From positions 1-64,000 of the forward strand of contig JAIXPH010000063.1 in assembly GCA_027486345.1 (NCBI GenBank): a stretch of DNA of 64,000 bases, given 5' to 3'. A model generated the notes under the pieces. The model saw only the letters and a program-made list of their open reading frames with translations. It did not search any database and was not told where the DNA came from. Position numbers and translations under genes: made by a program. The DNA comes from Paracoccaceae bacterium. GTDB lineage: Bacteria; Pseudomonadota; Alphaproteobacteria; Rhodobacterales; Rhodobacteraceae. The number at the start of each line of letters is the position of its first letter. The stretch's first letter is position 1. This document shows, in pieces, positions 1 to 8,204 of the stretch.

Positions 1-171
1 GACCTTCAGCATCAGGTCGAGGTTCATCGCACTCTCGCCCTTCGGCGCAAAATAGAAGGACGACCTCGAAATCGACAACAGGCGGCACTGCGCCCCGACC
101 GACAGCCTGGGATGGGTCCGCTCGATCATGCCGCGCCTCACTTCCCGGTCCAGGGCTTGAGCTTTCGTGAC
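1..171 (-). CDS. IS3-family transposase OrfB, N-terminal part (cut by window edge)
   Basis: Reading the minus strand in the -1 frame relative to OrfA from the slippery site gives [20 protein letters not shown] and then [20 protein letters not shown]. This is the usual start of an IS3 OrfB (HTH_21 region) that precedes the rve integrase core. The integrase DDE domain would lie to the left of the window. An internal ATG at 127-129 could allow separate translation, but the frame is open back to the slippery site, as expected for an OrfAB fusion. Confidence 0.8.
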
Positions 172-437
172 AAAAAATCGTTGGCAACGGCCAGCTCTCC
201 GATCTTGGCATGCAGATCGCGCACCGTGTCTTCGGCAATCTCGGCCGCCGCCGCAGCCTTGCCGCCCCGCTCAAAGATGCCCGCAGCCCCTTCCAGCAGC
301 GCCTTCTTCCATTGGTGGATCATCGTCGGATGAACCTCATAAGCGGTCGCCAGTTCCGACACCGTGCGCTCGCCCTTCAGCGCCTCCAACGCCACACGCG
401 CCTTGAAGGCCGCGTCGTGGTTCCTGCGTTTCGACAT
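138..437 (-). CDS. IS3-family transposase OrfA (helix-turn-helix protein)
   Basis: 99 aa, normal for OrfA. The N-terminal part (about residues 1-55, starting [20 protein letters not shown] and continuing through [11 protein letters not shown] to [10 protein letters not shown]) is a typical HTH_Tnp_1 domain that binds the element's ends. The C-terminal part has the leucine/alanine heptad pattern used for dimerisation. The gene overlaps the OrfB frame and contains a slippery heptamer near its end, so it probably also gives an OrfAB fusion by -1 frameshifting. It appears intact. Confidence 0.93.
   Translation of the reverse strand: MSKRRNHDAAFKARVALEALKGERTVSELATAYEVHPTMIHQWKKALLEGAAGIFERGGKAAAAAEIAEDTVRDLHAKIGELAVANDFLSRKLKPWTGK
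171..177 (-). other. Predicted -1 ribosomal frameshift site of the IS3 element
   Basis: On the minus strand the OrfA codons GAT TTT TTG contain the heptamer T TTT TTG in exactly the X XXY YYZ phase needed for tandem -1 slippage. Slippage here moves ribosomes into the open OrfB frame, while unshifted ribosomes stop at 138-140. Placement near the OrfA 3' end is typical of the family. Whether it is used is inference. Confidence 0.6.
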
Positions 438-513
438 GTCTGTTCTCCTCGTTCTTGGAGACCAGCAGACTTTAGATCGTAGCTTCCGTCACTGTCCAAT
501 TTTCGGGGGGTAG

Positions 514-1503
514 CTCAACGCGGCCTTCGCCTTCAAGACTGGCTTCTCGGCCCGCGCGCTGATCGGCCTCTTGGGCAAGGACGACTTCAGCTTCAAGGTC
601 AGCCCGGATGGCTCGGCCTTTTTCGACGCCATCCGCATCGACCGCACCAACGGCCAGGTGGAACTGCCACAGCCCACGGTCCTGCCGGGGCTGGCGGCCG
701 CGCCATCGCCGCCGCCCGCAGGGAAGGCCAAAGTTTATGACCGCAGCCGCGCCGGGGCGCAGTGGATCGACGTGATGCGTCCCTCGGGCCGTGACTTCCC
801 GCTGCAGCCGCATTTCGGGGTGAACCGCATCGCCAACTGGTCCCCCTCCGTCAGCACCACGATCACGACCGAGGGCCTGCCGATCACCTCGGTTGGCACC
901 GTCTCCCACCCGACGCTTGCCGCCACGAACCTTGCTGCATCAATGCGGCGCTGGCGACTGACTTCCGCGGCCGTCGTGGACTCGGTGGCCGATCAGCGCT
1001 TCGCTGGCTGGGCCTGCTGGCGCGGCAACGCGGCAGGCCTCGGCGGCTGGACCTTCATCACGCGGATTTCGCTGACGACGCTTCAGGCGACCGGGATGGG
1101 GTTCTTCGGCCTCTATGCCTCTGCCGCCGCGCTTGCCACCAACCTGACGCTGGCCGCAGCCATCAACTGCATCGGTATCAGCTTCCAGCGCGGAACGCAC
1201 ACCCGGTGGCTGCTGGTCGCGAACGACGGCACAGGCGCACCGACCCTGACCGACATGGGCGCGTCCTTCGCCATCGCCACTGGCGGGGCGCTGACCCTGT
1301 TCATCGCTGCGCCACCGAATGGAACCTCTGTTTGGGTGCGCGTCGTCGACGAGGTCTCAGGCGCGATCTTCGAGCAGGAGATCACCACCGACCTTCCCGC
1401 CGCGACGCAGTTCCTGTCGCCGCGGTTGTTCTTGAACACCGGCACAACTGCTGCGGCGGTCTCGTACGACTGCGCTGTGGTTTATCTCGAGACCGATTTC
1501 TGA
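514..1503 (+). pseudogene. Phage tail protein (DUF2793-like), 3' fragment truncated by the IS element
   Basis: An open frame runs from the IS junction (in-frame TAG at 511 lies inside the IS end) to a stop at 1501-1503. It reads NAAFAFKTGFSARALIGLLG then KDDFSFKVSPDGS, followed by a beta-rich C-terminal domain ending in YLETDF. This resembles the C-terminal half of prophage or gene-transfer-agent tail proteins with DUF2793-type regions. The start codon and N-terminal half are missing, separated by the IS. Any start inside the fragment (such as TTG at 571) is fortuitous. No other phage genes follow. Confidence 0.75.
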
Positions 1504-2014
1504 TCGTGTTTCGAACATCATCCTTTTCGTATGGCAGACGTGAAACGTACCGGAACCATAGGTTCACCGCTGCGAAGCAGGCTTGCTATACACGCATAGT
1601 TGGGTATCGCTTCAAGCGACCGCTTTGTTATCGCCCTCGCCGGTTCACCGGTAACAACATCATGTCCAGTGGGCAGACAAACCGCGATTTCGACTTCGAG
1701 CGGAGCCTTGTGGCGTAGGACGTAAGTCAGGCGCACATTTGCGGCGCCGACACCGGGGAGCGAGCAGTGCGCGGAGAAGGTGATGGCGGTTGGTCAGTGC
1801 TATGGTCGGCCGTGCCGATCCAGCGCGCAGGCGCAGCGCGACTTCGCGGACCTGACCCTTGGCGATAGGGCAAGCTTCAGCGGGCGAATGCAGTCCCGCC
1901 GCACCCTCCACATCGTTCGCATTGGCAAAACGGCGAAAATCATCGCCGTTCTCAGCTTCACTCCACACGAAGGACATAAGATGGGCTGGCCATGCGAGGG
2001 GTTGGGGGCCGGTG
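1504..2014. other. Intergenic stretch with no recognisable gene
   Basis: 511 bases between the broken phage gene and the IclR gene. Base composition is more AT-rich and uneven at 1504-1700 than in flanking genes. Open frames on both strands are short, lack good ribosome binding sites and show no recognisable family. It may be degenerate prophage or mobile-element DNA. I see no tRNA gene or attachment repeat. Confidence 0.5.
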
Positions 2015-2833
2015 TCACCCGTCGTTTGTTGCGCCTGCCCCGAGGCGCTGAGAGATAAGTGCGGCCATTGCAAGCAGTTGCTCCCGTGTTCCGTCAATGG
2101 ACACCGTATTGGTGCCAGACAGACGTCGGACAAAGGGGATCGTGATCGCGGCAACAACACGGCCGGTCATGTCACGGACGGGGGCCGCGATGTTGGTGAC
2201 CCCGGCGATGGTGAAGGATTCGTTCTGCGCGTAGCCCGCAGCGCGTACGCCCTCGAGGTCACGGACAAAGGCCGCCTGCCGATCATCCGTGCCGGGCCCT
2301 GCATCGGCCAGCAAACCGGCCAGTGACTCCGCGTCCATCCACGCGGCCAGCACCCGCCCGGAGGACGTGTCATAGAGCGAGATCTGCGCGCCCAGGCGCA
2401 CGGCCGTGATGTTGTTGTCGTTGCAGTCGACCTGCGCAATAACAAGGACCTTGCCGGAATGCAGGATCCCCATGTGCATGGATTGGTTGATGCGGTTGGC
2501 AAGTTTCTGCATCGCCTCGCCTGCGATGCTGGTCAGGCGGCGGACCGGCGGGTGGCGATGGGCGATCTCGAACAGCTTGGTCGTCAGGCTGTACCGGTCA
2601 TCCTCTTCGTTCAGATGCACATAGCCGCGCTTGCGCAGGACCATCAGCATCCGGAAGATTTCCGATGTCGTGCGACCCAGTGTCTTGGCGATCTCGGCTT
2701 GCGTTTTCCCGTCGGCCTCGCTGGCGAGATGTTCAAGGATATCCAGCCCCTTGGACAGAGCAGGCGCACGATACTTGTCTTCCGAACCTTCATTTTCGTC
2801 GAGGTCGTCCTCGTCCTGCTCCTTGCGCGCCAT
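2015..2833 (-). CDS. IclR-family transcriptional regulator
   Basis: 272 aa, with an acidic N-terminal extension (about residues 5-20) before the IclR winged helix-turn-helix (roughly 22-85, with PALSKGLDILEHLA and AEIAKTLGRTTSEIFRML) and an IclR effector-binding domain after that. It is divergent from the solute-binding/CoA-transferase operon, and the 135-base gap contains a strong palindrome (2902-2922). By family behaviour it would sense a catabolic intermediate and control one or both carbohydrate/acid operons here. The effector is not known. Confidence 0.93.
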   Translation of the reverse strand: MARKEQDEDDLDENEGSEDKYRAPALSKGLDILEHLASEADGKTQAEIAKTLGRTTSEIFRMLMVLRKRGYVHLNEEDDRYSLTTKLFEIAHRHPPVRRLTSIAGEAMQKLANRINQSMHMGILHSGKVLVIAQVDCNDNNITAVRLGAQISLYDTSSGRVLAAWMDAESLAGLLADAGPGTDDRQAAFVRDLEGVRAAGYAQNESFTIAGVTNIAAPVRDMTGRVVAAITIPFVRRLSGTNTVSIDGTREQLLAMAALISQRLGAGATNDG

Positions 2834-2901
2834 GCCACCTCCTGTTTCGTAGGTGGTATCATGGGTTCAAATCTGAAATCAAACAATCAAAGTCGTTTGA
2901 A

Positions 2902-2922
2902 ATGTAAAAACGTGTTTTACAT
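2902..2922. promoter_or_regulatory. Candidate IclR operator (ATGTAAAA-N5-TTTTACAT)
   Basis: A perfect inverted repeat with 8-base arms and a 5-base spacer lies in the AT-rich gap between the divergent iclR-type gene and the gene starting at 2969. Its place and symmetry fit an autoregulatory operator for the adjacent IclR protein. Assignment to that protein is inference from proximity. Confidence 0.55.
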
Positions 2923-2968
2923 GTGAACATCCGGTTGCTATAGAATCCCAAGCGTTGGAGGGTACATC

Positions 2969-4108
2969 TTGGCGGGAAAAATCGGCCTCAGGGGTATGAC
3001 TTGGTCCGATCCGAGGGGATATGATCCGGTCGTTGCCGCTGCTGCGGCGTTTGCCCGTCTTCACCCGGACGTGCGGATCGTCTGGGACAAGCGGTCCCTG
3101 CAGGGGTTTGAATCGACCCCGGTGGACGAACTTGCGGCCACATATGACCTGATGGTGATCGACCACCCCCATGTCGGCGCTGTCGTCGCAGATGGCTGCC
3201 TCTTGCCGATCGACGAGCATGGCGATCCGCAAAGCCTGTTGCGGCTGGAAGCCGAGACGGTGGGAAAGAGCTTTGCCTCCTATCGCCTTGCCGGTCGCCA
3301 ATGGGCGCTTCCCATCGACGCGGCCACACAGGTGCAGGCGATCCGGGCCGATCTGCAACCCGCCCCGTTGCAGCGCTGGGATGAGGTGCTGGCTGCGGCG
3401 CGGGAGGGGGCGGTACTCTGGCCGCTCCGTCCGCCGCATGTTCTGATGGGGTTCTACACATTGGCCGCCAATCTGGGCGATCCCTGTGCGGTCACCCGCG
3501 GCCCTCTGGTCAGCCGCCCGACGGGAACGGCCGTGCTGGATGCCCTGCAGACGCTGGCCGATCTGGTCGATCCGGCCTGCCGGTCCATGGACCCGATCGC
3601 CGCCCTGAATGCACTGGCCGACAGCCCGCGCCATCGCATCATCCCGCTGACCTACCTTTACGCTCCCTATGCGCGCAACGGCTATCGTCCGAACCGCATC
3701 GCCTTTCACGACATCCCGGCCATCGGCCATGCTGGCCCCATTGGATCTGCTTTGGGCGGTACCGGGATCGCCATTTCGGCCCGGACCGCGCATCCTGTGT
3801 TGTGCACCCAGTTCGCCGTCTGGCTGGCCTCGGCAGAGGTGCAGCGCGGGCTCTACTGTGCCAACAATGGCCAGCCGGGCAATGCCCGCGCATGGGGAGA
3901 TGCGGCCGTCAACGCCACCGTGGGCAACGCCTATGCCAACACCCGTCTGACGCATGAGGCTGCGTGGCTGCGCCCCCGCCACAAGGGCTACATGGCCTTT
4001 CAGGAAGCGGGCAGCCATATCCTCCTTGACGCGATCTCGGGCCGCACCTCCCATGCTGCCGCGCTGGATGCGCTGGACCAGACCTTCATCGAAAGCTTTC
4101 CGGAATGA
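2969..4108 (+). CDS. Extracellular-solute-binding-protein fold, without signal peptide
   Basis: 379 aa. The start is TTG at 2969, preceded by GGAGGG seven bases upstream; an in-frame stop at 2924-2926 rules out a longer N-terminus. The sequence resembles ABC-transporter type 1 solute-binding proteins (early motif HPDVRIVWDKRSLQGF, later FAVWLASAEVQRGLY). It starts MAGKIGLRGMTWSDPRGYDP, however, with no hydrophobic leader or lipobox. It overlaps the CoA-transferase gene by 4 bases (ATGA), implying coupled translation and a cytoplasmic role, perhaps binding the substrate or a CoA-transferase ligand. The role is inference. Confidence 0.75.
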   Translation: MAGKIGLRGMTWSDPRGYDPVVAAAAAFARLHPDVRIVWDKRSLQGFESTPVDELAATYDLMVIDHPHVGAVVADGCLLPIDEHGDPQSLLRLEAETVGKSFASYRLAGRQWALPIDAATQVQAIRADLQPAPLQRWDEVLAAAREGAVLWPLRPPHVLMGFYTLAANLGDPCAVTRGPLVSRPTGTAVLDALQTLADLVDPACRSMDPIAALNALADSPRHRIIPLTYLYAPYARNGYRPNRIAFHDIPAIGHAGPIGSALGGTGIAISARTAHPVLCTQFAVWLASAEVQRGLYCANNGQPGNARAWGDAAVNATVGNAYANTRLTHEAAWLRPRHKGYMAFQEAGSHILLDAISGRTSHAAALDALDQTFIESFPE

Positions 4109-5256
4109 CGTCTTTTCCCCTGCCTCTCGAAGGACTGCGCGTCCTTGATTTCAGCCAGTTCCTCGCCGGGCCCTATGCCGCGCTGAAACTGGCCGACATG
4201 GGGGCTGATGTCGTAAAGGTGGAGCGGGTCGGCACCGGCGATCTTTCACGCCACCTGTATCTGACCGACACGCGGATCGGCGGGGAAAGCACCATCTTTC
4301 ACGCCATCAATCGCAACAAGCGTTCGGTCGCGGTGGACATGAAATCCGACGCCGACCGCGCAGCACTTCGCGATCTGGTTGGCGCGGCCGACGTCGTGCT
4401 GCAGAATTTCCGCCCCGGCGTGATGGATCGGCTGGGCTTCGGCTACGAGGCCGTCCGCGCGATCAACTCCAAGGTCGTCTACGGCTCTGTCACCGGCTAT
4501 GGCACCGAAGGCCCTTGGGTGGACCTGCCGGGTCAGGACCTGCTGGCTCAGGCACGCTCTGGCATGATGTGGCTGACCGGAGGGGCCGAGGACGGGCCTG
4601 TGGCCGTGGGCCTGCCCATTGGCGACGTTCTGGCGGGGGCGGCGCTTGCCCATGGGGTTCTGGCACTCCTGTTCCGGCGCGAGCGACACGGGATTGGCGG
4701 TCTGGTCGAGACCTCGCTGATGGAGGTCCTTGCCGACCTGCAGTTCGAACTTCTCACCACTTGGCTGAATGATGGCGGACGGATGCCACGAAGATCGGCG
4801 CAGAACCCGGCACATGCCTATCTGGCCGCGCCATATGGGATCTATGCCACGGCGGATGGGCATGTGGCGATTGCGATGGGAAAACTCGACATCCTCGCCG
4901 GGATCACAGGACTTGATGTCGGGACGGCCGGGCTCGACCCGTTCATCGCGCGCGACCAGATCAAGGCAGGCCTCGCCAAGGCACTGGCCACCAAGCCGAC
5001 AGAGGTGTGGATGGAGGCCTTCATCGCCGCCGATATCTGGGCTGCCCCTGTGCTGGACTGGCAGCAGCTTGTGGCGACCGGGATAATGGACAGGCTGGAC
5101 ATGCTGCAAGAGGTCGAGCGGGGCGACGTCCGGCTGAGGACGACGCGGCTGCCGATCAAGTTTGACGGGGTGCGCCCGGCGGCCCGACGCGCAGCGCCCG
5201 CGCTCGGGGAGGCGAACGATCTGTTGTCAAAGGGATGGGGGACAGGGAATGGCTGA
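4105..5256 (+). CDS. CaiB/BaiF family (class III) CoA-transferase
   Basis: 383 aa, close to the family's usual 390-410. The N-terminal motif [31 protein letters not shown] is classic, and the Asp expected to form the acyl anhydride lies in [19 protein letters not shown] near residue 150. It moves CoA from a donor acyl-CoA to a carboxylic acid. It lies between the leaderless binding protein and a MaoC hydratase, overlapping both genes, so the operon probably activates an acid as a CoA thioester and hydrates or dehydrates it. Substrate unknown. Confidence 0.92.
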   Translation: MTSFPLPLEGLRVLDFSQFLAGPYAALKLADMGADVVKVERVGTGDLSRHLYLTDTRIGGESTIFHAINRNKRSVAVDMKSDADRAALRDLVGAADVVLQNFRPGVMDRLGFGYEAVRAINSKVVYGSVTGYGTEGPWVDLPGQDLLAQARSGMMWLTGGAEDGPVAVGLPIGDVLAGAALAHGVLALLFRRERHGIGGLVETSLMEVLADLQFELLTTWLNDGGRMPRRSAQNPAHAYLAAPYGIYATADGHVAIAMGKLDILAGITGLDVGTAGLDPFIARDQIKAGLAKALATKPTEVWMEAFIAADIWAAPVLDWQQLVATGIMDRLDMLQEVERGDVRLRTTRLPIKFDGVRPAARRAAPALGEANDLLSKGWGTGNG

Positions 5257-5818
5257 CATTGGCGTTCACGCGCGTGCCTTGGCGGGCCTGCCAGCGGACC
5301 ACGCGGCGATTCCGGTCTGGAACTCCGAGGATTGGTATTTCGAGGACTTCGTGATCGGCGACAAGATCCGCTCGATCCGGCGCACCATCGCGGAAGGCGA
5401 GTCCATGATGTTCAACAGCCTCGTCATGGACCACCACCCCTATGTTAGCGACGAAACCTTCGCCCGCGAGGAAGGCGTCTTCGGACGCCGTCTGGTGGCC
5501 GGCGCCTTCGTCTTTTCACTCGGGCTGGGGTTGGCGGCGACGAACTGTCTGAACTCGTTCAGCTACGGCTATGACCGTCTGCGGTTCATCAAGCCCGTCT
5601 TCATCGGCGACACGATCTACACGATCCGCGAGAACCTCTCGAAAGAGGTGCACAACTTGACGATGGGCAAGCTGAAGGTCAGCTATTCGGTCTACAAGGG
5701 CGAAGGGGACCTCGTCCTTTACGCCGAACACCTCTTGACCGCCCTCTACCGCGATCCCGCGCCCTTCGCGGCAGAGGCACAGGCGAAGATGGCTGCCAAG
5801 GCGAAATCCCGGGCCTGA
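5249..5818 (+). CDS. MaoC-family hydratase/dehydratase
   Basis: 189 aa from the ATG at 5249, which overlaps the end of the CoA-transferase gene by 8 bases. It has a hot-dog fold signature: [18 protein letters not shown] near residue 30, then a segment resembling (R)-hydratases, and [20 protein letters not shown] around residue 110. MaoC enzymes act on 2-enoyl-CoA or mesaconyl-CoA-like substrates. The C-terminus is Ala/Lys-rich. A paralogue lies 567 bases away on the other strand (6385-6831), and both share the FSYGYDR...KPVFIGDTI block. Confidence 0.9.
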   Translation: MADIGVHARALAGLPADHAAIPVWNSEDWYFEDFVIGDKIRSIRRTIAEGESMMFNSLVMDHHPYVSDETFAREEGVFGRRLVAGAFVFSLGLGLAATNCLNSFSYGYDRLRFIKPVFIGDTIYTIRENLSKEVHNLTMGKLKVSYSVYKGEGDLVLYAEHLLTALYRDPAPFAAEAQAKMAAKAKSRA

Positions 5819-5835
5819 TCGGCGCGGGATCTCCC

Positions 5836-6388
5836 TCAGTCACCAGCCACACTGACCTGCCGCTGGGTGCCCAGACCTTCGGTTCCAAGCTCCACCACGT
5901 CTCCGGGCGTCAGGCGTGCGGGCTTCAGTGCCAGCCCTACGCCCACCGGGACGCCGGTGCTGACCACGTCGCCTGGATGCCAAGGAAAGACCTGCGACAG
6001 GTAACCGACAAGGAAGGGCACCTTTCGGACCATGGCCGCCATGATGCCAGCCTGCATCCGGCGTACGCCGGCCACAGCCAGCACCGGATCGCGGATTTCC
6101 CGCTCCACCTCGTCGATGCGGCGGCGACCATCGATGATGTCGCCCCTGTTCACATCCACCTGCGACCCGGGTGCGATGTCGGCGGTGGCGATGCCGATGG
6201 GCATACCGTGTTTGCGGATCGTCTCGCCCGCCGCGATGCGGACCCCTGCGATCTCAGGCGCCGTGGGGGATCAGCTGCGACAGGCGGACAGGCTCTGCCT
6301 CCCGCGCGACCGTGGTTCCTTTGGGGGCGGTGGCGCGGGCAACCAGCACGTGGTCATTGGGAGGCAGCCGCAGAAGAGGGCCGATCAC
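5836..6388 (-). pseudogene. Broken chimera: UxaA-type SAF domain joined to fumarylacetoacetate-hydrolase C-terminus
   Basis: From a GTG at 6386-6388 (overlapping the MaoC stop) one frame reads like an altronate/galactarate dehydratase SAF domain (LLRLPPNDHVLVARATAPKG ... LSQLIPHGA) and stops at about 6267. The neighbouring frame continues the same domain (AAGETIRKHGMPIGIATADI). A one-base frameshift therefore splits it. That second frame then changes into a fumarylacetoacetate hydrolase C-terminus (VPFLVGYLSQVFPWHPGDVV, then ELGTEGLGTQRQ) and ends at 5836. The catalytic core of FAH is absent. It looks like a deletion fusion remnant of two catabolic genes. Confidence 0.65.
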
Positions 6389-6831
6389 GGCCGCTGTTGC
6401 ACCATGTAGATGTGGTCAGCCACCAGCACCGTCTCGCCTGTCTGGTTGGTCACGGTCAGCCGTTCGGTGACACGGCCAAAGCCCGGACGTTTCTCCATCG
6501 GCTCTTTCGCGATAATCTCAACCCGAGAACGGATCGTGTCTCCGATGAAGACTGGTTTTACAAACCGCATCCGGTCATATCCATAGGAAAAGGCGACAGG
6601 GTTGATGATGGTGGCGGTCAGGCCGACACCGATGGTGAAGACCATGGTGCCATGCGCGATCCGCTGGCCGAAGGGCAGGGTCTTGCAGAACTCGGCGTCC
6701 ATGTGATGCGGGAAGAAGTCCCCGGAATGCCCCGCATGGACCACGAAATCCGTCTCGGTGATCGTGCGACCCACCGTCTCGCGCCCTTCGCCGATGGCGT
6801 AATCCTCGTAGTATTTCACCTGCTCAAGCAT
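6385..6831 (-). CDS. MaoC-family dehydratase
   Basis: 148 aa, starting at the ATG at 6829-6831, which overlaps the preceding oxidoreductase gene by 8 bases. The sequence has a MaoC hot-dog core with [20 protein letters not shown] near residue 30 (a D...H catalytic pair) and [20 protein letters not shown] near residue 85. It ends directly at the remnant SAF/FAH gene. It is a paralogue of the plus-strand MaoC at 5249-5818. It is translationally coupled to sugar-acid genes rather than to a CoA gene, so its substrate is uncertain. Confidence 0.88.
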   Translation of the reverse strand: MLEQVKYYEDYAIGEGRETVGRTITETDFVVHAGHSGDFFPHHMDAEFCKTLPFGQRIAHGTMVFTIGVGLTATIINPVAFSYGYDRMRFVKPVFIGDTIRSRVEIIAKEPMEKRPGFGRVTERLTVTNQTGETVLVADHIYMVQQRP

Positions 6832-7885
6832 CGGGGGCCCCCTTGATCGGATGCGCCGGAAGCGCCGCGCTTTCATAAGCGGCCTCGACCAGCGCCATGG
6901 TGTGCCAGGCGTCTTCTGCGCTGCCGTGCAGGGCAGGGTCCTCGCCCACGGCAAAGCGCATGACCTGCGTGAAGCGGCCAAGGAACGCCTCGATGAACCA
7001 GATGCCGACCAGCGGCACCTGTTCCCAACCCGCGCCGGTGTTCAGCCACAACTCGTCCGGTTCGCCCTTCGGATAGTCGAGGTTCACGCCCAGTTGGACA
7101 TAGGCCGCCCCCTTGGTTCCTCCGATGCGGAACTCGCAGGCCTGAAACCGGCGACCGAAGCTGTGGTTGTGGTTGATCGACAGCGCGCAGCGCACGGTCT
7201 GCCCGTAGTCAAGGATCATCGCCGTGCGGGTGTTCGACACGGTTGAAGATGGATGCCCCATCGTCCGGGCATGGACACCCATCGGATTGCCCAGGATATC
7301 TCGGATCGTGTCGAGGTAGTGGATCGAGTGCAGCAGGATCTCGACCCGCGGCAGGTCCGCAAGGAAGGCCCAGAGGTGCCAAGGCGTGTCCACAGCCAGC
7401 AGCCCGTCGACATCCACGACCTGTCCCAGAAGGCCCTGCGCGATGGCATCCTTCAGCGCCAGCATCGCGGGTGCAAAACGAAGCTGGAAGTTGACCGCGG
7501 CCTTCAACCCCTTGGCCCGGCAGATGCGGATGATCCGGTCCGCCTCGGCCAGATCCGACCCCATCGGTTTCTGGATGATGCAGACCGCCCCGTCGGGCAA
7601 CGCCTCCAGCAGGCCCATATGGGCCGCAGGCGGCGTCGCAAGGTCATAGACCGCGCCAAGGCCAAGCGCCGTGGCTTCGGCCATAGTGGCAAAAGCGCGG
7701 GTTCCGGCCTTGGCCGCCACCGCCTGCGCCTTGGCCTGATCGGGATCGTAGAGTCCCGCGACAGAAAACCCCAGCCGCGCATAGGCCGGAAGATGGGCAT
7801 CGGTCACGATGGACCCCGCACCAAAGATCACCACCGGCAGGCTGGTCTTCGGCAGAGGAACGGATTGGAGCAGGTCAGTCGACAT
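6824..7885 (-). CDS. Gfo/Idh/MocA-family NAD(P)-dependent oxidoreductase
   Basis: 353 aa. The N-terminal Rossmann motif is [20 protein letters not shown] (residues about 18-37). The catalytic EKP signature appears as QKPMG near residue 106. The C-terminal alpha/beta domain carries HSIHYLD. Family members oxidise sugars, sugar acids or inositols, and here the product would be a keto sugar or a lactone. Start and stop overlap the mutarotase and MaoC genes, so it belongs to the long minus-strand operon. Confidence 0.9.
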   Translation of the reverse strand: MSTDLLQSVPLPKTSLPVVIFGAGSIVTDAHLPAYARLGFSVAGLYDPDQAKAQAVAAKAGTRAFATMAEATALGLGAVYDLATPPAAHMGLLEALPDGAVCIIQKPMGSDLAEADRIIRICRAKGLKAAVNFQLRFAPAMLALKDAIAQGLLGQVVDVDGLLAVDTPWHLWAFLADLPRVEILLHSIHYLDTIRDILGNPMGVHARTMGHPSSTVSNTRTAMILDYGQTVRCALSINHNHSFGRRFQACEFRIGGTKGAAYVQLGVNLDYPKGEPDELWLNTGAGWEQVPLVGIWFIEAFLGRFTQVMRFAVGEDPALHGSAEDAWHTMALVEAAYESAALPAHPIKGAPDA

Positions 7886-8204
7886 GGAAGATTTCCGTCA
7901 TGTCGGCCCACCACTCCCCCTCCTTGCGGGTGTCGAGCGGGCGTTGCAGCGGCATGTTGATCGCCCACCAGCGCTGCGTCTCTGGATCGGCGGCCATTTT
8001 CGCCATGTCGGCGGCGAAGTCCGTCCCGTGGTATTCGAAGTACGAGAACATCAGGTTCTCGGGCTCTTTCAGAAAGATCGAGTAGTTGCGGATGTTGCAC
8101 TCGGCAATCTTGGCCAGCACGCCGGGCCATACCGTGGCGTGCAGCTTGCGGTATTCGGCCTTGCCCTCTTCCGACAGGCCGATAACGGACCCGTATCTCT
8201 TCAT
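7875..8204 (-). CDS. L-rhamnose mutarotase family protein
   Basis: 109 aa, the typical length. It starts MKRYGSVIGLSEEGKAEYRK, followed by HATVWPGVLAKIAECNIRNY and a tail with WWAINMPLQ and [12 protein letters not shown]. These match the RhaM/RhaU family, which interconverts anomers of L-rhamnose and related 6-deoxy sugars. It overlaps neighbours on both sides (4 bases with the enolase-superfamily gene, 11 with the oxidoreductase). It supports a 6-deoxyhexose or similar sugar as the operon's substrate. Confidence 0.92.
   Translation of the reverse strand: MKRYGSVIGLSEEGKAEYRKLHATVWPGVLAKIAECNIRNYSIFLKEPENLMFSYFEYHGTDFAADMAKMAADPETQRWWAINMPLQRPLDTRKEGEWWADMTEIFHVD

Larger units (their letters stand above)
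1..517 (-). mobile_element. IS3-family insertion sequence, right part (left part lies outside the window)
   Basis: The element holds an OrfA gene followed by the start of an OrfB frame on the minus strand, the usual IS3 layout. Its outer end is proposed at 517: read on the minus strand it begins TGAGCTACCCCCCGAAAATT followed by GGACA, matching the TGA...CCCC...GGACAG ends common in this family. Downstream of 517 the sequence immediately becomes phage tail coding sequence, so the junction is sharp. The other end and any target duplication cannot be seen. Confidence 0.85.

Noticed and set aside
1660-2160. Possible minus-strand gene of 166 codons in the region before the IclR gene
   Set aside because: It overlaps the IclR 3' end, has no good start signal and resembles no family that I know.
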